Assembly: GCA_004293725.1 (NCBI GenBank)
Contig: REAW01000006.1
Span: 246,167-310,166 of the forward strand
DNA: 64,000 bases
DNA from: Curvibacter sp.
GTDB taxonomy: Bacteria; Pseudomonadota; Gammaproteobacteria; Burkholderiales; Burkholderiaceae_C
Reading direction: 5' to 3'
Shown in pieces: positions 62,835 through 64,000 of this stretch. Position numbers and translations under genes: made by a program. Within the stretch, counting starts at the first letter, position 1, and every line of letters starts with the position of its first letter. Under the pieces are notes generated by a model. It was given only the letters and a program-made list of their open reading frames with translations. It did not search any database and was not told the origin of the DNA.

Positions 62835-63824
62835 ATGTCCCAACATCCCATTTCGGCAATCCATCTGCAACCCCAGCCAGGCGTTGGGCCGGCATTGGGG
62901 TTCGAATCCGCGATGTATTCGGATGTGGACGAGCAGGCGGCTGCATTGACCGGCTGGAATCAGTCGTACCTGCAACTCTCTGGCGGGGGCTTTCGCGGTG
63001 CCATTCAGCGCGTGGACTTAGGACCAGTGCGATTGTTCATGGAGGGCCTGGGGTCCACGGTGTACCAAAACGGCCAACTGCAACCGGGCGTACTGGCGCT
63101 GGGGGTTCCGCTGCATTGCGACGGCAACAGTGTGTTCTGTGGTGCGCCGTCGCGACGGGATTTGCTACACATTTTTTCTGGTCACTCGGGGTTTGAATTC
63201 CGCACCGGGAATGACCACGTGATGATGGGGTTGGAACTGGACCCGGAATTGACCAACACCTTGTACCCGTGGGGGCACGGTGCACTTGCCCGCAACGAGG
63301 CGGGGCTGCGCGCCACCGACCCGCAAGCTATGGAGAGCCTGCGCCAGGTGATGCTGATGCTGTTTGAAACTGCGCACTCCGCGCCAGCCATGTTCTCTTT
63401 GCCAGCCCTGCGCGCAGGTATGGTTGACACCTTGGTAGAACGCGTGGCGGCACTTAATCTCGCGGCGACCAACGCCGATAGCTCGCACGATGTGCATTGG
63501 CAGTTGGTGCAGCAAACCCGGGCGTTGGTACAAGGTCAACTCCATCAAGCGCCAACCGTTGGCGCACTGTGCATGGAACTGGGTGTGAGCCGACGCACGC
63601 TACAAAATGCGTTTCAGCGCATATTGGGCGTCAGCCCCTTGGCCTATCTGCGGGCTATCCGACTTGGGGCCGTTCGCCAAGCCCTGAAGACAGCCAGCTC
63701 AGTCACTGAGGCCGCTACTGACATGGGCTTCTGGCACTTTGGACACTTTGCCAAAGACTACCAAGCCATGTTTGGCGAGTTGCCCTCCCAAACCCACAAG
63801 CGCTATCTACTGCCGCTGCAATAG
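62835..63824 (+). CDS. AraC-family transcriptional regulator, EutR-like
   Basis: C-terminal VSRRTLQNAFQRILGVSPLAYLRAIRLGAVRQALKTASSVTEAATDMGFWHFGHFAKDYQAMFGELPS closely resembles EutR HTH region as recalled. Confidence 0.88.
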   Translation: MSQHPISAIHLQPQPGVGPALGFESAMYSDVDEQAAALTGWNQSYLQLSGGGFRGAIQRVDLGPVRLFMEGLGSTVYQNGQLQPGVLALGVPLHCDGNSVFCGAPSRRDLLHIFSGHSGFEFRTGNDHVMMGLELDPELTNTLYPWGHGALARNEAGLRATDPQAMESLRQVMLMLFETAHSAPAMFSLPALRAGMVDTLVERVAALNLAATNADSSHDVHWQLVQQTRALVQGQLHQAPTVGALCMELGVSRRTLQNAFQRILGVSPLAYLRAIRLGAVRQALKTASSVTEAATDMGFWHFGHFAKDYQAMFGELPSQTHKRYLLPLQ

Positions 63825-63844
63825 GGGAGCACCTGGCGAGGCGC

Positions 63845-64000
63845 TTAGGTATCAAGAGAGGTCCAAACCCCTTGTTGGTTGCTGGAGGCGATGGCTGCCG
63901 CTACAAAGCGAATGCCCTGCAGGCCGTCAGTCGCATTGGGGAAATGCAGGTGCAACGGGTCTGCCTTTTGGCCACTGCGGCGCGCCGCAATCGCCTCGGA
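63845..64000 (-). CDS. C-terminal fragment of Gfo/Idh/MocA-like oxidoreductase (runs off window)
   Basis: Minus strand reads ...SEAIAARRSGQKADPLHLHFPNATDGLQGIRFVAAAIASSNQQGVWTSLDT*; partial and absent from ORF track. Confidence 0.6.
   Translation of the reverse strand, partial: SEAIAARRSGQKADPLHLHFPNATDGLQGIRFVAAAIASSNQQGVWTSLDT

Overview
Ordinary chromosomal segment of a beta-proteobacterium, most like Comamonadaceae (Rhodoferax/Curvibacter/Acidovorax-like judging by gene order and protein flavour; lineage is inference). It spans the dnaA region (mnmE-yidC-yidD-rnpA-rpmH / dnaA-dnaN-gyrB) plus housekeeping blocks: maeB, rsmA-surA-lptD / amgK-like, rsmE, metX-metW, lptC-kdsC-kdsD, apt. Accessory or regulatory content of most interest: (1) a bufferin-type RiPP locus (DUF2282 precursor, DUF692/MNIO enzyme, DUF2063 partner, DoxX) divergent from an ECF sigma/anti-sigma pair; (2) a five-gene operon with an EutR-like AraC regulator that fits gamma-glutamylation-dependent ethanolamine/amino-alcohol catabolism better than the default 'Puu' label; (3) a yybP-ykoY-type leader upstream of a GDT1/UPF0016 cation exporter, with two interleaved helices next to the start codon; (4) an RRM/Gly-rich RNA-binding protein whose Shine-Dalgarno lies in a perfect hairpin arm; (5) a dispersed 17-nt palindrome (GCTAY-N7-RTAGC) recurring in intergenic and coding DNA; (6) a barnase/barstar pair with a -1-frame coding extension; (7) a frameshifted Fer4_19/CDGSH gene. 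No tRNA, rRNA, CRISPR array, transposase or prophage was recognised. All calls come from reading the sequence and the supplied ORF translations; no database search was run.
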